64,000 nucleotides of DNA from Methylobacterium sp. Leaf125 (GCF_001423085.1 NZ_LMNU01000034.1:186001-250000); one strand, 5' to 3'. Shown: positions 18,658 through 27,333, numbered from the stretch's first letter. A program made the numbers and translations. The notes: generated from the sequence alone by a model not told the origin.

Positions 18658-19488
18658 ATGACCCAGAACGAACAGGCCGTCTCCGAGAGCGGACGCCGCG
18701 CACCCCAACCGCCGATCCATGGACCGGAGGCCTTCGAGGGCATGCGCAAGGCAGGCCGTCTGACCGCGGAGGCCCTGGATCTGCTGATGGAGGCCACCGC
18801 CCCCGGCGTCACGACGGACCATCTCGACAAGCTCGCCTACACCTTCGCGATGGACCATGGCGCCTACCCGGCCTCGCTGCTCTACCGCGGCTACCCGAAG
18901 TCGATCTGCACCTCGATCAACCACGTGGTCTGCCACGGCATCCCGAACGACAAGCCCCTGCGGGACGGTGACATCGTCAACCTCGACATCTGCCTCATCG
19001 TCGACGGCTGGCACGGCGATTCGAGCCGGATGGCCTATGTCGGCGAGGTGCCGCGCAAGGCCCAGCGCCTGTGCGAGATCACCCACGAGTGCTTGATGCG
19101 CGGCATCGCGGCGATCAAGCCGGGCGGCTCCACCACGGATATCGGCCGCGCCATCCAGGCCTATGCCGAGGCGGAGCGCTGCTCGGTCGTGCGCGACTTC
19201 TGCGGCCACGGCCTCGGGCGCACCTACCACGATGCCCCGACCATCCTGCACTACGTCGAGCCGAGCTACGACGTGAAGTTCCAGCCCGGCCAGTTCTTCA
19301 CCGTCGAGCCCATGATCAATCTCGGCCGTCCGGCGGTGAAGGTCCTTTCCGACGGCTGGACCGCGGTGACCCGCGACCGCTCGCTCTCGGCGCAGTTCGA
19401 GCACACCGTGGCGGTGACGGAGACGGGGGCGGAGATCTTCACCCTCTCGCCAAAGGGCCTGCACCAACCCGCGCCGACGGCCGGCTGA
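18658..19488 (+). CDS. map: Methionine aminopeptidase, type I
   Basis: A 276-aa cytoplasmic metallopeptidase that removes the initiator Met from new proteins with small second residues. All five metal ligands can be placed: Asp110 (NLD), Asp121 (GWHGD), His184 (CGHGLG), Glu217 (FTVEPM) and Glu248 (QFEHT). The short N-terminal extension before HGPEAFEGMRKAG has no zinc-finger motif, consistent with type Ia. Start ATG at 18658 gives normal length. radC follows after 9 bp, so the two are probably co-transcribed. Confidence 0.97.
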   Translation: MTQNEQAVSESGRRAPQPPIHGPEAFEGMRKAGRLTAEALDLLMEATAPGVTTDHLDKLAYTFAMDHGAYPASLLYRGYPKSICTSINHVVCHGIPNDKPLRDGDIVNLDICLIVDGWHGDSSRMAYVGEVPRKAQRLCEITHECLMRGIAAIKPGGSTTDIGRAIQAYAEAERCSVVRDFCGHGLGRTYHDAPTILHYVEPSYDVKFQPGQFFTVEPMINLGRPAVKVLSDGWTAVTRDRSLSAQFEHTVAVTETGAEIFTLSPKGLHQPAPTAG

Positions 19489-19497
19489 CGTCGAACC

Positions 19498-20211
19498 ATG
19501 ACCACGCGGCCGTCGTCCACGCCTGACCCGTCGGACGGCGAGCCGCATTACCTCGGCCATCGCGATCGCCTGCGCGCCCGGTTCGCCCAGGGCGGAGCCG
19601 ACGCGCTTCCGGACTACGAGCTGCTCGAACTCGCCCTCTTCCGGGCCATTCCCCGCCGGGACGTGAAGCCCCTGGCCAAGGCTCTGATCCGGCGCTTCGG
19701 CAGCTTTGCCGAGGTGGTAAGCGCCGAGCCCGCGCGCCTTGCTGAAATTGAAGGCATTGGTCCCGGGGTCATCGCCGACCTGAAGCTCATCGAAGCGGCA
19801 GGACATCGGCTGGCGCGCGGGGCGATCGCCGAGCGGCCCCTGCTCTCCTCCTGGAGCGCCGTGCTCGAATATTGCCGCGCCACCATGGCCTTCGCGGCGC
19901 GCGAGCAGTTTCGCGTGCTGTTCCTCGACCGGCGCAACCACCTCATCGCCGACGAGGTCCAGGGGCGGGGAACCGTCGACCACACGCCGGTCTATCCGCG
20001 CGAGGTGGCGCGCCGCGCCCTCGAGCTCTCGGCCACCGCCATCATCCTCGCCCACAATCATCCCTCGGGCGACCCGACCCCTTCGGCCACCGATATCCGG
20101 ATGACCCGCGAGCTCATCGGCGTCCTGGACCCCCTCGGCATCCTGATCCACGATCACATCATCCTGGGTCGGGAGGGTCACGCCAGCTTCAAGGGCTTGA
20201 AGTTGATCTGA
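19498..20211 (+). CDS. radC: RadC-family JAMM/MPN+ protein
   Basis: A 237-aa protein. The N-terminal part holds a helix-hairpin-helix region (EIEGIGPGVIADLKLI, about 83-98) and the C-terminal half is a JAB/MPN+ domain. The metal motif HNHPSGDPTPSATD (His186, His188, Asp199) and the upstream Glu of the domain appear intact, so metal binding is likely. Despite the name, a direct role in repair of radiation damage is disputed and the true substrate of chromosomal RadC proteins is unknown. Starts 9 bp after map. Confidence 0.94.
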   Translation: MTTRPSSTPDPSDGEPHYLGHRDRLRARFAQGGADALPDYELLELALFRAIPRRDVKPLAKALIRRFGSFAEVVSAEPARLAEIEGIGPGVIADLKLIEAAGHRLARGAIAERPLLSSWSAVLEYCRATMAFAAREQFRVLFLDRRNHLIADEVQGRGTVDHTPVYPREVARRALELSATAIILAHNHPSGDPTPSATDIRMTRELIGVLDPLGILIHDHIILGREGHASFKGLKLI

Positions 20212-20273
20212 ACGTGCTACCGTACACGCAAGGGCGGTGGGCGCGGACTCCGATCTCAGGTCGCTGGCGCGCC

Positions 20274-20289
20274 TCTTGCCTAGACAAGA
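20274..20289. repeat. Short inverted repeat before the ATP-grasp gene
   Basis: TCTTG-CCTAGA-CAAGA, located just upstream of the GGGGGAG ribosome-binding site of the ATP-grasp gene. The position suits a regulatory site for the four-gene cluster that follows, but there is no supporting second copy. Confidence 0.35.
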
Positions 20290-20313
20290 ACGGTGTTCAA
20301 GGGGGAGACGCGA

Positions 20314-21753
20314 ATGGCGCTCGCTGCATTCGACGAGATGACCGGGCTGCCCGATGGGGCGCTGAGCAACCCCGCCGTACGCGAAGCCTACGACAGCCTG
20401 AAGCACTGGCTCGACACCACGCCGCCCGAGCATTTCAACACCCGCCGCAGCCAGGCCGAGATGCTCTTCCGGCGCATCGGCATCACCTTCGCGGTCTACG
20501 GCGCGAACGAGTCCACCGAGCGGCTGATCCCCTTCGACATCATCCCGCGGGTCATCACCAAGCCCGAATGGGGGTTCCTGGAGCGGGGTCTCAAGCAGCG
20601 CGTCACCGCCATCAACGCGTTCCTGAAGGACATCTACGGGGCGCAGGAATGCATCAAGGCCGGCGTGATCCCAGCCGACCTCGTCTACCGCAACCCGCAT
20701 TACCGGATGGAGATGCGGGCCTTCCGAGTGCCGCACGACCTCTACGTCCACATCGCCGGCATCGATATCGTCCGCACCGGTGAGACCGACTTCTTCGTGC
20801 TCGAGGACAATGCCCGGACCCCGTCGGGCGTCTCCTACATGCTGGAGAACCGCGAGGTCATGCTGCGGCTGTTCCCGGAGCTGTTCTCCCGCCACCGCGT
20901 CGCGCCGGTTGAGAATTATCCCGACGCCCTGCTGGCGACCCTGCGCAGCCTCGCGCCGTCCACGGCGACCCGCGACCCCACCGTCGCGCTGCTCACGCCG
21001 GGCCGCTACAACTCGGCCTTCTACGAGCACTCGTTCCTGGCCGACAAGCTCGGCGTCGACCTCGTCGAGGCCTCCGACCTCTTCACCAAGGACGACGTCG
21101 TCTACATGCGGACGACCGAGGGGCCGCGCCGGGTCGACGTGCTGTACCGCCGTCTCGACGACGATTTCCTCGATCCGCTGGTCTTCCGCCCGGACTCCGT
21201 CCTCGGCGTCCCCGGCATCATGAATGCCTACGAGCGCGGGACCGTGACCCTGGCCAACGCGGTCGGCACCGGCATCGCCGACGACAAGGCGGTCTACAGC
21301 TACATGCCTGAGATCGTGAAATTCTTCACCGGCGAGGAGCCGATCCTGCACAACGTGCCGACCTATCGTTGCCGCGAGAAGGAGGCCTTCGCCTACGTCA
21401 TGGACAATCTCGGCGAGCTCGTGGTGAAGGAGGTCAATGGCTCCGGCGGCTACGGCATGCTGGTCGGCCCGCACGCCACCAAGCGCGAGATCGAGGAGTT
21501 CGGACGCAAGCTGAAGCACGCTCCGGACGGTTTCATCGCCCAGCCGACCCTGGCGCTCTCCACCTGCCCGACCTTCGTCGCATCCGGCGTCGCCCCCCGG
21601 CACGTGGACCTGCGCCCCTTCGTGCTGTGCGGCTCGGACGAGATCCGCATCGTCCCCGGCGGCCTGACCCGGGTCGCCCTGAAAGAAGGGTCGCTCGTCG
21701 TGAACTCGAGCCAGGGCGGCGGCACCAAGGACACCTGGGTCCTCGACGCCTGA
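20314..21753 (+). CDS. Circularly permuted type 2 ATP-grasp protein
   Basis: A 479-aa protein of the DUF404/DUF407 (CP_ATPgrasp_2) family, an ATP-dependent carboxylate-amine ligase fold. Recognisable blocks are FDIIPRVI, EWGFLERGLKQR, AFLKDIYG, the acidic TDFFVLEDNARTPSGVSYMLENR, KEVNGSGGYGMLVGP and HVDLRPFVLCG. Family members are predicted to form amide bonds, possibly peptide-like tags or products, but no reaction has been fixed. ATG at 20314 follows GGGGGAG; a GTG seven codons earlier is less good. It opens the set ATP-grasp, alpha-E, transglutaminase, Anbu, all on the plus strand. Confidence 0.93.
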   Translation: MALAAFDEMTGLPDGALSNPAVREAYDSLKHWLDTTPPEHFNTRRSQAEMLFRRIGITFAVYGANESTERLIPFDIIPRVITKPEWGFLERGLKQRVTAINAFLKDIYGAQECIKAGVIPADLVYRNPHYRMEMRAFRVPHDLYVHIAGIDIVRTGETDFFVLEDNARTPSGVSYMLENREVMLRLFPELFSRHRVAPVENYPDALLATLRSLAPSTATRDPTVALLTPGRYNSAFYEHSFLADKLGVDLVEASDLFTKDDVVYMRTTEGPRRVDVLYRRLDDDFLDPLVFRPDSVLGVPGIMNAYERGTVTLANAVGTGIADDKAVYSYMPEIVKFFTGEEPILHNVPTYRCREKEAFAYVMDNLGELVVKEVNGSGGYGMLVGPHATKREIEEFGRKLKHAPDGFIAQPTLALSTCPTFVASGVAPRHVDLRPFVLCGSDEIRIVPGGLTRVALKEGSLVVNSSQGGGTKDTWVLDA

Positions 21754-21881
21754 GACATCGCGCGGCATCCGGCCCGGCGTTCCGTGCCGGGTGCCTTTCC
21801 AAGCCCGTGCCGGCTCCGGCATAGTCCTTTCCGCCCTGCGGCCTGCATGCCCGATGCCGGCCGACGTCCCGATGGAACCCC

Positions 21882-22826
21882 ATGCTGTCCCGGACCGCCG
21901 ACAACCTGTATTGGCTCTCGCGCTACGCCGAGCGAGCGGAGTTCGTCGCCCGCATCCTCGATGCCGCCCTGCGCCTGGCCGCCCTGCCGTCGAGCTACGG
22001 CGGCGGCGAGACCAACGAGTGGGCCTCCGCCCTGGCCTCGGCGGGTGATCCGGAGGTGTTCAAGCCGCTCTACGACAGCGTCACCGAAGCCACCGTCTGC
22101 GACTTCCTCGCCTTCAGCCCCCACAACCCCTCGTCGATCCGCTCCTGCATCGAGACCGCGCGCGAGAACGCCCGCAGCGTCCGCACGGCGCTCACCACCG
22201 AGATGTGGGATGCCATCAACGGCGCCTGGCTCGAACTGCGCAACTACGAGGGACGCGACCTCAACCGCGACGAGTTCACCCGCTTCCTCGACTGGGTGAA
22301 GGGCGTCTCCCTCGCCTTCGACGGCTCGGCCTACCGCACCATGCTGCGCAACGACGCCTACTGGTTCACGCGCCTCGGCACGGCGATCGAGCGGGCGGAC
22401 AACACGGCCCGCATCCTCGACGTGAAATACCGCATCCTGCTGCCCGCCTCGGAGAAGGTCGGCGGCAGCCTCGACTATTTCCAGTGGACCACGATCCTGC
22501 GTGAGGTCTCGGCCTTCAACGCCTATCACTGGGTCTACCGCGAGAGCGTGAAGCCGCTCCTGGTGGCCGATCTCCTCATCCTGAACCGGCAGATGCCGCG
22601 CTCCTTCAGCAACTGCTACGGCATGCTGGTGGAGCACCTCGACCTCATCGCCGACGCCTACGGGCGGCGCGGTGCGAGCCAGCGCCTGGCCAGCAACACC
22701 CTCGCGCGGCTCGAGGGCGAGAACATCAATCGCATCTTCTCATCCGGTCTGCATGAGTTCGTGACGGAGTTCATCGTCGAGAACAATCGCCTCGGCGCAG
22801 CGGTCATCGAGCAATATCTGGTATAG
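21882..22826 (+). CDS. Alpha-E domain protein (DUF403)
   Basis: A 314-aa, almost wholly helical cytoplasmic protein with the family opening MLSRTADNLYWLSRYAERAE, a later RTMLRNDAYWFTRLGTAIERADNTARILD and the closing EFVTEFIVENNRLGAAVIEQYL. Alpha-E proteins always travel with the circularly permuted ATP-grasp and a transglutaminase-like protein; the helical bundle is thought to support the ligase or its substrate, but no activity is known. Lies 128 bp after the ATP-grasp gene and 37 bp before the transglutaminase gene. Confidence 0.93.
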   Translation: MLSRTADNLYWLSRYAERAEFVARILDAALRLAALPSSYGGGETNEWASALASAGDPEVFKPLYDSVTEATVCDFLAFSPHNPSSIRSCIETARENARSVRTALTTEMWDAINGAWLELRNYEGRDLNRDEFTRFLDWVKGVSLAFDGSAYRTMLRNDAYWFTRLGTAIERADNTARILDVKYRILLPASEKVGGSLDYFQWTTILREVSAFNAYHWVYRESVKPLLVADLLILNRQMPRSFSNCYGMLVEHLDLIADAYGRRGASQRLASNTLARLEGENINRIFSSGLHEFVTEFIVENNRLGAAVIEQYLV

Positions 22827-22863
22827 GGCCGGCCCCGGCCCGACGCCGCGCAAAGGTCGCCGC

Positions 22864-23691
22864 ATGCGAATCCGCGTCTTCCACGAGACCAACTACACCT
22901 ACGAGCAGCCCGCGCGCGGGCTGATCCAGGTCCTGCGTCTGCGTCCGCGCGACCATGACGGCCAGTATGTCCGGCGCTGGCGCATCGAGCCCTCCGTCGA
23001 CGGCCGCGTGAGCGAGCGCGAGGACGGCTTCGGCAACGTCGTGCACTGGTTCACCGCGGACGAGCCGGCCGAGGCCCTGTCGATCCGGGTCACCGGAGAG
23101 GTCGACACCCTGGAGATGCACGGCATCGTCCGCGGCACGATCGAGCGCCTGCCGGACGTGTTCTATCTGCGGGATTCGGACCTCGCCCTGGCCAACGACG
23201 CCATCCAGGCCTTCGCCCAGGAGGTCGCGGCGGCCGGCGACCCGGCGCCCCTGCCCTGCCTGCACCGGCTGCTCGCCGCCGTGCACCAGCGGGTCGCCTT
23301 CGTTCCCGGCCCGGCCAGCGCCAGCACGAACGCCGCGCAGGCCTTCACCCAGGAAAAGGGCGTCTGCCAGGACATCACCCATCTCTTCATCGCGGCGGCC
23401 CGCCACCTTGAGATTCCCACGCGCTACGTCTCAGGGTACTACCACCACGCCGACCGGGACGCGGATCAGGGCTCCGGCCATGCCTGGGCCGAAGCGCTGG
23501 TGCCGGGGCTCGGCTGGATCGGCTTCGACGCCGCCCACGGCATCGCCACCACCGAGGCCCATATCCGTGTGGCCGTTGCCCTCGACTATCTCGGGGCGGC
23601 GCCAATTCGCGGCAGCCGCATGGGCGGCGGGACAGAAACACTCGACGTGACGCTTCGCGTCGAGCAGGCACAGGCTTCCGTCCAGTCCTGA
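22864..23691 (+). CDS. Transglutaminase-like cysteine protease/amidase
   Basis: A 275-aa protein with a beta-rich N-terminal region (Transglut_N, about 1-95) and a transglutaminase-like core. The catalytic triad is intact: Cys168 in EKGVCQD, His206 in GSGHAWAE and Asp222 in GFDAAHG. Bacterial members are usually peptidases or amidases and not cross-linking enzymes. There is no signal peptide, so it acts in the cytoplasm with its operon partners. In the set it is the natural opponent or trimming partner of the ATP-grasp ligase. 31 bp separate it from the Anbu gene. Confidence 0.94.
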   Translation: MRIRVFHETNYTYEQPARGLIQVLRLRPRDHDGQYVRRWRIEPSVDGRVSEREDGFGNVVHWFTADEPAEALSIRVTGEVDTLEMHGIVRGTIERLPDVFYLRDSDLALANDAIQAFAQEVAAAGDPAPLPCLHRLLAAVHQRVAFVPGPASASTNAAQAFTQEKGVCQDITHLFIAAARHLEIPTRYVSGYYHHADRDADQGSGHAWAEALVPGLGWIGFDAAHGIATTEAHIRVAVALDYLGAAPIRGSRMGGGTETLDVTLRVEQAQASVQS

Positions 23692-23722
23692 TCGCGGACG
23701 GACGCGCGAGAAAGACCGCACC

Positions 23723-24475
23723 ATGACCTACTGCGTCGGTGTCCTCGTCGAGGAGGGGCTGGTGATGATCGCCGACACCCGGACCAATGCCGGGCTCGAC
23801 GACATCTCGACCTACCGCAAGCTCCACCACTTCAACGTGCCGGGCGAGCGCGTGATGATGCTGGCCTCCGCCGGCAACCTCTCGATCACCCAGTCGGTCC
23901 TCAGCCTTATGGCCGAGGGGGTGGAGGGCGATGCCGGCGAGCCGAAGATGAAGCTCGTCGAGGCGCCGACGATGTTCCAGGCGGCCCAGCTCGTCGGCCG
24001 CGCCATCCGGCGGGTCCGCGAGATCGAGAAGGCGGGATTCGAAGCGGCCAACCTGCGCTTCTCGGTCTCGCTGCTGTTCGGCGGACAGATCGGCTCCGAC
24101 CCGATGAAGCTCTACCTGATCTACTCGGCCGGTAACTTCATCGAGTGCAGCGGCGACGCGCCCTTCCTGCAGATCGGGGAGCACAAGTACGGCAAACCGA
24201 TCCTCGACCGGGCGGTGAAGTACGAGACCGACCTCTACGACGCCCTCAAGGTCGGCCTCGTCTCGATGGATTCGACGATGCGCTCGAATCTCGGCGTCGG
24301 CTTGCCCATCGACATCGCGGTCGCCCGCCGCAACGCCCTCGACCTCGAGGTGAATCACCGGATCGAAGCCGGCGAGAGCTACTTCCACGATCTGCGTGAG
24401 CGCTGGTCGGCGGCTTTGCGCGCCGCCCACCGGGCGATCCCCCGGCCGCCCTACGGCCCGGCGACGGCGAAGTGA
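23723..24475 (+). CDS. Anbu-type proteasome-like peptidase
   Basis: A 250-aa Ntn-hydrolase related to HslV and proteasome beta subunits. It begins MTYCVGVLVEEGLVMIAD: after Met removal Thr is residue 1, with Asp17 and Lys32 (in RKLHHF) at the catalytic positions and a conserved TRTNAGLDDIST loop. Anbu proteins form helical or ring-like assemblies, and no unfoldase partner is encoded nearby. Function is unsettled: hydrolysis of small or amide-linked substrates made by the neighbouring ATP-grasp/alpha-E pair is the leading idea. Its stop codon directly abuts the stop of the opposing nitronate-monooxygenase-like gene. Confidence 0.94.
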   Translation: MTYCVGVLVEEGLVMIADTRTNAGLDDISTYRKLHHFNVPGERVMMLASAGNLSITQSVLSLMAEGVEGDAGEPKMKLVEAPTMFQAAQLVGRAIRRVREIEKAGFEAANLRFSVSLLFGGQIGSDPMKLYLIYSAGNFIECSGDAPFLQIGEHKYGKPILDRAVKYETDLYDALKVGLVSMDSTMRSNLGVGLPIDIAVARRNALDLEVNHRIEAGESYFHDLRERWSAALRAAHRAIPRPPYGPATAK

Positions 24476-25549
24476 TCAGGCCCTTGGGCCACCCAGAAGC
24501 CTGAGCGCGCCCTCGGCGAGCTCGACGGTCAGGCGACCCGCCTCCGTCTCGCGGGCAAGGGGTGCCCCCTGCCCGGCCCAGAGGGGCGAGAAATCGCCCG
24601 ACCCGCGCCGCTCGGCCTCGATCCGCAAGGGTTGAAGGCCGATGGCGGCCGTAGGGAACACCGGCGCATCCGCGCACAGCGGCCCAAGTTCGCGGATGAC
24701 GCGATTCACGAGTCCCCGGGCGGGCTTACCCGTGAGCACGTTGGTGATCGTCGTGTCCTCGTCGCGCGCCCGGCGCAGGGCCTCGCGGTGCGGCACCGAG
24801 AGACCGGCTTCCGTGCAGCGCAAATAGGCCGTTCCCAGCTGGACGGCCGAGGCACCGAGCATGAAGGCGGCGGCGATCCCGCGGGCATCGGCGATCCCCC
24901 CGGCTGCGATCACGGGCACGTCCACCGCGTCGACCACCTGGGGCACCAGTGCCATCGTGCCGACCTGTGTCGCGGGATCGCTGCCGAGGAACAGTCCACG
25001 ATGCCCGCCAGCCTCGGACCCCTGCGCGATGATCGCGTCGACCCCGCGCTCGGCGAGCCAGCGCGCTTCGCGCACGGTGGTGGCGGACGAGAGAATGGTG
25101 CAGCCGAGCGCCCGGACGCGGTCGAGAAGCGACGCCTCCGGCAGGCCGAAATGGAAGCTTACCACCGCCGGCCGGACCTCGGCGACGACCGCGAGCATCG
25201 CGTCATCGAACGGAGACCGTTGCGCCATGGCGATGGGAGCCGCCGGATCGAGGCCGAGTTCCGTGTAGTAGGGTGCGAGCCGGCTGCGCCAGGCGGCCTC
25301 GCGCTCGTCATCCGGCGTTTCCGGCACGTGGCAGAAGAAGTTCAGGTTGAACGGCGCGTCCGTCCGCGCCCGGATCGCCGCGGCCTCGCTGCGCACCGCG
25401 TCCGGGTTCATCGCCGCGCAGGCGAGGGAGCCGAGGCCGCCAGCGGCGCTGACGCTGGCGGCAAGGGCCGGCTTCGGCCCGATCATCGGCGCCTGGACGA
25501 TCGGGTGCTGCACCGGCACGCGGTCGAGAAATCGGTTCTTGCCCCACAT
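24476..25549 (-). CDS. Nitronate monooxygenase-like FMN oxidoreductase
   Basis: A 357-aa TIM-barrel flavoprotein of the NMO/2-nitropropane dioxygenase family. Hallmarks include PIVQAPMIGPKPALAASVS at the N-terminus, the QGSEAGGHRG phosphate/substrate loop with the active-site His, VPVIAAGGIADARGI and AAFMLGASAVQLGTAYL. Members oxidise alkyl nitronates or reduce quinones with NAD(P)H; substrate cannot be assigned. ATG at 25549 follows GGAGC by six bases. It lies downstream of thiE on the same strand with 72 bp between, mostly a tandem repeat, and ends against the Anbu stop codon. Confidence 0.9.
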   Translation of the reverse strand: MWGKNRFLDRVPVQHPIVQAPMIGPKPALAASVSAAGGLGSLACAAMNPDAVRSEAAAIRARTDAPFNLNFFCHVPETPDDEREAAWRSRLAPYYTELGLDPAAPIAMAQRSPFDDAMLAVVAEVRPAVVSFHFGLPEASLLDRVRALGCTILSSATTVREARWLAERGVDAIIAQGSEAGGHRGLFLGSDPATQVGTMALVPQVVDAVDVPVIAAGGIADARGIAAAFMLGASAVQLGTAYLRCTEAGLSVPHREALRRARDEDTTITNVLTGKPARGLVNRVIRELGPLCADAPVFPTAAIGLQPLRIEAERRGSGDFSPLWAGQGAPLARETEAGRLTVELAEGALRLLGGPRA

Positions 25550-25569
25550 GCGCCGGCTCCTTGCCCATC

Positions 25570-25621
25570 ATCGCAAGTTTGAATCGCAAGTCTGGATCGC
25601 AGGTCTGAATCGCCAATCAGA
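25570..25621. repeat. Tandem repeat, 13-bp unit, four copies
   Basis: Units at 25570-25582, 25583-25595, 25596-25608 and 25609-25621. The first three differ at only one to three positions (consensus ATCGCAAGTCTGA) and the fourth is more diverged. The array fills nearly the whole gap between the thiE stop and the next gene and abuts the stop codon of thiE exactly. Confidence 0.85.
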
Positions 25622-26263
25622 TCACGTCTCGAGGCGGGCACGATAGGCACGCACCTCGGCGGCCGGATCCACGCTGCGGATCAGCGCGCCCATCACCGCG
25701 ACGCCCGCAGCGCCGGCCGCGCGGCATAGGTCCACGCGATCAACCGTCATTCCCCCGAGGGCAATCACCGGCATGCCGAACCCAGCCGCGGTTCTCAGCG
25801 CCTCTGCTCCGAGGGCGGGACCGTAGCCCGGCTTGCTCGGCGTCGGAAAGATCGGGCTCAGGGTGGCGTAGTCGGCGCCGGCTCGGGCGGCGACCGCAAC
25901 CTCATCCGGCGTATGCGCGGACACGCCGATACGGCCACCGGGCAGGCGCCGGCGGGCTTCGGCGATCCCGGTCGCGGTACTCCCGCCGGGCAGATGGACA
26001 CCGTCGGCGCCGAGTTCAGCGGCGAGCGCCGCATCCGCACCGATGGTCAGCGAACCGCCCTCGGCCTGCACGAGGCGGGCGATGTCCCGGGCGAGTGCGC
26101 GCCGCGCCTCCGGTGCCAGGTCGCGCTCGCGAAACCAGACCCAGCGGGCGCCGGCCCGCAGGAGGCGTTCGAGCGTGGCGCAGAGGTGCCGAGCGGCGAC
26201 CGCCGGCGCATCGGTCGCCGACCTGTCCGTCACCACCAGCAGCCGCGCGGGCAGGCCGCTCAT
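25622..26263 (-). CDS. thiE: ThiE/TenI-family protein (thiamine phosphate synthase-like)
   Basis: A 213-aa TIM-barrel protein last in the thiO-thiS-thiG operon. The fold landmarks are present (VVTDR, WVWFRERDL, LGADGVHL, GVSAHTPDEV, SPIFPTPSK, VIALGGM). However, several classic ThiE positions differ: the INDR box reads IGAD, and the pyrimidine/diphosphate loop after GVHL reads PGGST where GQED is usual. It may still join HMP-PP and thiazole phosphate, or it may be closer in job to TenI, the thiazole tautomerase, which is often encoded beside thiOSG. The name is therefore provisional. ATG at 26263 marks the start of homology; the frame upstream runs into thiG. Confidence 0.8.
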   Translation of the reverse strand: MSGLPARLLVVTDRSATDAPAVAARHLCATLERLLRAGARWVWFRERDLAPEARRALARDIARLVQAEGGSLTIGADAALAAELGADGVHLPGGSTATGIAEARRRLPGGRIGVSAHTPDEVAVAARAGADYATLSPIFPTPSKPGYGPALGAEALRTAAGFGMPVIALGGMTVDRVDLCRAAGAAGVAVMGALIRSVDPAAEVRAYRARLET

Positions 26264-26300
26264 CGTCGCGCGCCGGCCGGCGCGTCGGTCGAAACCCGGC

Positions 26301-27086
26301 TCACGAGCCCACGAGGCCCAGTTGCGGGCTCGACGGTTCGGCCCGGCCCCGCTTCGGGATCCGTCCGGCGAGATACGCGTCGCGACCGGCCTGGACCGCG
26401 TTGCGCATGGCACGCGCCATCCGCACCGGATCGTCGGCCTTGGCGACCGCGGTGTTGAGCAGGCAGCCGGCGGCGCCGAGCTCCATGGCGATGACCGCGT
26501 CGGAGGCGGTGCCGATGCCGGCATCGACGATGACCGGCACGGGCGAGCGCCGACAGATCAGCTCCAGGTTGGCCGGGTTGGCGACACCCATGCCGGAGCC
26601 GATCAGCGAGCCCATGGGCATCACGGCGGCGCAGCCGAGATCGGCGAGGCGCTGGCAGACCACCGGATCGTCGTTGCAATAGGGCAGTACGGTGAAGCCG
26701 TCGTCGACGAGGTGGCGACAGGCCTCCAGCAGCTCGGCGACGTCGGGGTACAGCGTTTCGCGGTCGCCGATGACCTCGACCTTGATCCAGTTCGTGTCGA
26801 GGGCCTCGCGGGCGAGTTCTGCCGTCATGATCGCGTCGCGCGCCGTTTCGCAGCCGGCGGTGTTCGGCAGGAAGCGGTGCCCCTTGAGCCGGCGCAGCGT
26901 ATCCGAGCCATGGCCCTGCAGCGAAACCCGGCGGATCGAAGCCGTGACCACCTCGGCGCCCGACGCCGCGACCGCATCGAACAGGATGCTCTGCGTGGGG
27001 TAGCCGGCGGTTCCGATGAACAGACGCGAGCCCAGGCTCACACCGCCGATCACCAGCGTATCCGTGTCGTTCGCGATCTCGGTCAT
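26301..27086 (-). CDS. thiG: Thiazole synthase
   Basis: A 261-aa TIM-barrel enzyme that builds the thiazole phosphate ring from deoxyxylulose phosphate, ThiS-thiocarboxylate and dehydroglycine. The Schiff-base lysine lies in WIKVEVIGD. Family segments LPNTAGC, VLPYCNDDPVVC, VMPMGSLIGSGMG, PVIVDAGIGTASDA and CLLNTAVAKA are intact. Full length. It follows thiS by 34 bp and precedes the thiE-like gene by 37 bp, all on one strand behind a TPP riboswitch. Confidence 0.97.
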   Translation of the reverse strand: MTEIANDTDTLVIGGVSLGSRLFIGTAGYPTQSILFDAVAASGAEVVTASIRRVSLQGHGSDTLRRLKGHRFLPNTAGCETARDAIMTAELAREALDTNWIKVEVIGDRETLYPDVAELLEACRHLVDDGFTVLPYCNDDPVVCQRLADLGCAAVMPMGSLIGSGMGVANPANLELICRRSPVPVIVDAGIGTASDAVIAMELGAAGCLLNTAVAKADDPVRMARAMRNAVQAGRDAYLAGRIPKRGRAEPSSPQLGLVGS

Positions 27087-27120
27087 TCCGGGCCTCCTGC
27101 CATGGTGTTCTCCCTCCCGA

Positions 27121-27333
27121 TCAGCCGCCCTGCATCGCGCGCACGATCTCGACGCGGTCGCCGTCGCTGAGCGCGGTGGCAGCCCAGTCCCGGCGTCGGA
27201 TCACGGCGCCGTTGAGCGCGATGGCGATACCCTGCGGACTCTCGAGGCCGGTCTCCTCGGCCTCTTCCCGGAACAGGGCGTCGAGGTCGGCGGCCGTGCT
27301 CTCGCGGACCTCGCCGTTGACTCTGAGCTTCAT
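27121..27333 (-). CDS. thiS: Sulfur carrier protein ThiS
   Basis: A 70-aa ubiquitin-fold protein that carries the sulfur atom as a C-terminal thiocarboxylate for ThiG. It starts MKLRVNGE and ends in the required Gly-Gly (AMQGG). It is a few residues longer than the usual 65-66, with extra acidic residues around EEAEETGLES. ATG overlaps the thiO stop (ATGA), so translation of the two is coupled. The activating enzyme ThiF is not in the window. Confidence 0.95.
   Translation of the reverse strand: MKLRVNGEVRESTAADLDALFREEAEETGLESPQGIAIALNGAVIRRRDWAATALSDGDRVEIVRAMQGG

Noticed and set aside
18394..21822. 1142-codon antisense frame across map, radC and the ATP-grasp gene
   Set aside because: Opposes three genes with clear families; its composition (Asp/Glu/Arg/Gly-rich, no domains) is typical of a shadow frame.
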